The notes under the pieces are model-generated. The model was not told where the DNA came from and ran no database searches. It was given only the letters and a program-made list of their open reading frames with translations. A program made the translations under genes and the position numbers. This document shows positions 13,665 to 16,028 of a DNA stretch of 16,028 nucleotides, piece by piece. Origin of the DNA: Candidatus Fermentibacteraceae bacterium (lineage in GTDB: Bacteria > Fermentibacterota > Fermentibacteria > Fermentibacterales > JCC-6); assembly GCA_030596465.1 (NCBI GenBank), contig JAUVJW010000017.1, forward strand, positions 1 to 16,028. The letters run 5' to 3'. Positions within the stretch are counted from its first letter, which is position 1. The number at the start of each line of letters is the position of its first letter.

Positions 13665-14166
13665 CTGCACAAACAGAGTGCCGGTTGTTTCTGTGGAAGA
13701 TGCCGCCAGTCTTGCCCGCGAGCTGCGGAAACAGGGGAAACAGATAGTATTCACCAACGGGTGTTTTGACCTTCTTCATCCCGGACACCTTGAAATTCTG
13801 GAAAAATCCAGGGAAATGGGAGACTGTCTTTTTGTCGGGCTGAACACCGATGATTCTGTAACAAGACTAAAAGGATCCTCCAGACCGGTTCAATCGCTGG
13901 AGAGCCGCGCGGCGATTCTTTCCAGTCTCAGATCTGTGGATTGTGTCATCCCGTTTTCGGAAGACACACCTATCAGCCTTATAAAAATGATTCTTCCTGA
14001 TGTTCTGGTTAAAGGGGGAGACTATACGGTTAAGCAGGTAGTTGGAGCAGAAATTGTTATGGAAAACGGGGGCAGAGTGGAAATTGTACCTCTACTGGAA
14101 GAATATTCCACAACATCCATTGTGAGGGAACTGCACAAATGCCCGGAAAAGACTGTTTTGCGGTAG
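13657..14166 (+). CDS. rfaE2: heptose-1-phosphate adenylyltransferase (HldE C-domain / RfaE2)
   Basis: 169 residues of the nucleotidyltransferase fold, making ADP-heptose from heptose-1-phosphate and ATP with release of PPi. Visible: IVFTNGCFDLLHPGHLEIL with the HxGH active site, VGLNTDDSVTRLKG, RPVQSLESRAAILSSLRSVD, LVKGGDYT, and the closing EEYSTTSIVREL where the STTSI segment matches the family's ATP-binding signature. The TTG start has SD GGAGG nine bases upstream, inside the kinase gene. A phosphatase (GmhB) and isomerase (GmhA) needed for the pathway are not in the window. Confidence 0.93.
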   Translation: MSDCTNRVPVVSVEDAASLARELRKQGKQIVFTNGCFDLLHPGHLEILEKSREMGDCLFVGLNTDDSVTRLKGSSRPVQSLESRAAILSSLRSVDCVIPFSEDTPISLIKMILPDVLVKGGDYTVKQVVGAEIVMENGGRVEIVPLLEEYSTTSIVRELHKCPEKTVLR

Positions 14167-14179
14167 TTGAAATATTGAT

Positions 14180-14215
14180 CTGGAAGCTTTACGGATAAAT
14201 CCTTTTCTTTTTTTA
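14180..14215 (+). terminator. weak candidate terminator after the heptose genes
   Basis: A short GGAT-AA-ATCC stem (14193-14202) is directly followed by a T-rich run (14203-14214). The stem is only four pairs, so termination would be weak, or the T-run may be incidental. Confidence 0.3.
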
Positions 14216-14419
14216 ACTGTCAGGCTCAGATTACCTGTAATACCCTTTTATGGTTATATTACTTGCTCTTAAGGTTCTAAGAGAATTACCGGAATAAGTT
14301 TTCTGTCGGCTCTACGCGGTTCTGAGATTGCCCGTAACCGGGGGGTTGAATTAACCTTGATGGTGTTGATGCGCTGTACAATCCCGGCATACGCCCCCGC
14401 TTATGAAGTACTTATGGGG

Positions 14420-14448
14420 TTGACCCGGTAATTCGATTGAACCATAAA
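14420..14448 (+). promoter_or_regulatory. sigma70-like promoter of the pyrophosphatase gene
   Basis: TTGACC (14420-14425, five of six), a 17-bp spacer, and CATAAA (14443-14448, four of six). Transcription would begin near 14455, giving a leader of about 50 bases with SD GGAGG (near 14496-14500) before TTG 14506. Confidence 0.5.
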
Positions 14449-14505
14449 CGCTGTTGCTCCAGAGTGTATTAGGGAAATCACAAAGTTTGGTGTATGGAGG
14501 CTGTT

Positions 14506-16028
14506 TTGAATCTGAAATTACTGTTTGACTGTTTTCCTCCCGTTGTGGCCATACTGGCTGGTGTTGCCGCCTGGCTAATCTTTCTTACGGTGAAGAAGAA
14601 ACCACAGGGAACCGATAAGATGAAGAGGCTTGCATCGATGATTCATTCCGGTGCGATGACCTATCTCAAGACTCAGTACAGGATTCTATTCATTTTTGTT
14701 CTTCTTGTGGCAGTTCTTCTATTCTTTGGAGTTAACAGGGCCACATCCATTGCTTTTGTAGCTGGCGCTATTTTCAGCATGATTGCCGGAATAGCCGGTA
14801 TGAGTGCGGCTACAATGGGCAATGTCAGAACAACCCACGCTGCCAGAAGTAACATATCCGATGCTTTGTCAGTTGCCTTCGGCAGTGGAAGCGTTATGGG
14901 ATTTGCTGTCGCGGGTCTGGGGCTTCTTGGAGTTTCCGCTTTCTACCTGATATTTCACGAGGTGGAAACAGTAAGGGTATTCCTTCAGAATTTTCTTGGG
15001 ATGGAAACTATTGACCTGAACAGTATTGCCGGTTTCGGTATGGGTGCCAGCAGTATTGCGTTATTCGCCAGAGTTGGCGGAGGTATTTTTACTAAAAGTG
15101 CCGATGTGGGCGCAGATCTGGTTGGGAAGATAGAGGCTGGTATTCCCGAGGATGATCCACGTAACCCGGCAGTAATAGCAGACAATGTCGGAGACAATGT
15201 TGGTGATGTCGCGGGAATGGGAGCCGATCTTTTTGAATCCTTCGTCGGCTGTATTATTGCCGCGATTGTTCTGGCGTTCGGTATGGACGAGGCAGGAGTT
15301 TCCGCGCTGTTTACCGGTACTATTGATAATGCTGCTCATATAGGGAGAACATCTCTCATTGCACTTCCGCTTGTTCTTGCGGCGCTTGGAACACTGGCAA
15401 GTTTTGCGGGAGCCATATTTGTAAAGCTTTTCAGAAAGGGATCGCCCCATGAAGTGCTTCGCAATGCAACATTTATCAGTGCGGGGCTGGCAGTCCTGTC
15501 AGCTTTCTGGATGGTTAATTTTCTTGGTGTCTCAATTGGAGTTTTCTGGGCAATCACGGTTGGTGTGATTGCGGGGACCGCTATTGGTCTTATTACAGAG
15601 TATTACACCAGCAGCAAGCCGGTACGGCGGATAGCAGAGGCCACAAAAACAGGTCCGGCAACAACCATTATTGAGGGTATTGCGGTAGGCATGGAGTCTA
15701 CACTGGGCCCCATACTCTTCATAGCTGCTGCCATTCTTATAAGCTACCATTACGCCGGTCTTTACGGCATCGCGCTTGCCGCTCTGGGTATGCTTATGAA
15801 TGTAGGAATGACAATGTCTGTGGATGCCTACGGGCCTGTCGCTGACAATGCTGGCGGTATTGCCGAGAGGGCTGGTCTTCCTGAAGATGTCAGAAAAAGA
15901 ACTGATAAACTTGACGCACTGGGCAACACAACTGCCGCTATGGGCAAAGGCTTCGCAATTGGTTCCGCGGCATTGACTTCTCTTGCTCTTTTCTCTGCCT
16001 ATGCGGAGGTTACCGGGCTGTTTAAAGA
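14506..16028 (+). CDS. hppA: membrane-bound ion-pumping pyrophosphatase (partial)
   Basis: The first 507 residues of a multi-helix pump that hydrolyses PPi to move Na+ or H+ across the inner membrane; the frame is open to the window end. TTG 14506 has SD GGAGG six to eight bases upstream and yields a normal N-terminus. The core motifs are present: DVGADLVGKIEAGIPEDD (from D200), DNVGDNVGDVAGMGADLFES (near 226-245), SVDAYGPVADNAGGIAE and GNTTAAMGKGFAIGSA. Ala477 in GNTTA (Lys in K+-independent enzymes) marks the K+-dependent class. Glu244 in LFES is the position tied to Na+ transport in Thermotoga-type enzymes, so a Na+ pump is my inference. Arg455 replaces the usual Met in GGIAEM. About two-thirds of the usual length is present. 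Confidence 0.95.
   Translation, partial: MNLKLLFDCFPPVVAILAGVAAWLIFLTVKKKPQGTDKMKRLASMIHSGAMTYLKTQYRILFIFVLLVAVLLFFGVNRATSIAFVAGAIFSMIAGIAGMSAATMGNVRTTHAARSNISDALSVAFGSGSVMGFAVAGLGLLGVSAFYLIFHEVETVRVFLQNFLGMETIDLNSIAGFGMGASSIALFARVGGGIFTKSADVGADLVGKIEAGIPEDDPRNPAVIADNVGDNVGDVAGMGADLFESFVGCIIAAIVLAFGMDEAGVSALFTGTIDNAAHIGRTSLIALPLVLAALGTLASFAGAIFVKLFRKGSPHEVLRNATFISAGLAVLSAFWMVNFLGVSIGVFWAITVGVIAGTAIGLITEYYTSSKPVRRIAEATKTGPATTIIEGIAVGMESTLGPILFIAAAILISYHYAGLYGIALAALGMLMNVGMTMSVDAYGPVADNAGGIAERAGLPEDVRKRTDKLDALGNTTAAMGKGFAIGSAALTSLALFSAYAEVTGLFK

Larger units (their letters stand above)
14167..14505 (+). other. 339-base gene-free interval with long-range inverted repeat
   Basis: No ORF fits here. 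It holds the weak terminator, a promoter (14420-14448) and paired segments: GAATTACCGG (14283-14292) is perfectly inverted as CCGGTAATTC (14425-14434), and CGGGGG near 14340 can pair with CCCCCG near 14396. The nested pairs could be a structured RNA, or chance. No known riboswitch or tRNA is recognised. Confidence 0.4.

Noticed and set aside
14391..14420. Repeated CTTATG in the intergenic region
   Set aside because: Two six-base copies close together are expected by chance and form no array; there is no CRISPR-like periodicity anywhere in the window.
14985..15750. Several minus-strand frames
   Set aside because: All are antisense to the pyrophosphatase, whose conserved motifs run through the whole stretch.

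Overview
The window reads as chromosomal DNA from an uncultured Gram-negative bacterium. Evidence: an LptD-type outer-membrane LPS translocon protein, both halves of the heptose activation pathway (HldE-type kinase and adenylyltransferase), two lipobox lipoproteins, a WbaP/ExoY-type sugar transferase, and a membrane pyrophosphatase. An FCB-like candidate phylum (e.g. Fermentibacteria-type) is my guess from this gene mix, not something the sequence proves. Start codons are often TTG: six of about thirteen genes have a TTG start, mostly with a good Shine-Dalgarno (SD). Where promoters can be read they are sigma70-like (TTGACA -35 boxes).

Layout. 1-279: no complete gene; a short open C-terminal tail and two small inverted repeats. 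280-669 (+): a broken tyrosine recombinase needing three reading frames, the only mobile-element trace. 750-2908 (-): two surface-polysaccharide genes (family 2 glycosyltransferase, then polyprenyl-P sugar-1-P transferase) joined by an ATGA overlap. 2971-3243 (-): HU-type DNA-binding protein with its own promoter and terminator. 3345-8066 (-): three overlapping genes, LpoA-like lipoprotein, ROK sugar kinase, LptD. 8232-10471 (-): RNA polymerase omega, then a duplicated parvulin-type lipoprotein chaperone, ending in a strong terminator. 10595-12590 (-): DUF3467 protein, YbbR/CdaR-like protein, and an unrecognised membrane-anchored protein, ending in a second strong terminator. 12669-14166 (+): heptose-7-P kinase and heptose-1-P adenylyltransferase, overlapping by 8 nt. 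14167-14505: an intergenic region with a promoter and long-range inverted repeats. 14506-end (+): membrane pyrophosphatase, cut by the window edge.

How the genes fit together: most of the window concerns the cell envelope. Heptose activation feeds LPS core synthesis. LptD inserts LPS in the outer membrane. The parvulin lipoprotein probably helps outer-membrane proteins fold. The LpoA-like lipoprotein may act on peptidoglycan synthases. The sugar transferase and glycosyltransferase start and extend a surface polysaccharide. HU, omega and DUF3467 are housekeeping genes. The pyrophosphatase uses PPi, including that released by nucleotidyl-sugar synthesis, to energise the membrane. I see no CRISPR array, rRNA, tRNA, complete mobile element or obvious defence system. 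The most unusual items are the internally duplicated parvulin protein with a degenerate second domain, the LpoA-ROK-LptD overlap operon, the unrecognised 317-residue protein, and the glycosyltransferase start placed directly behind a terminator.
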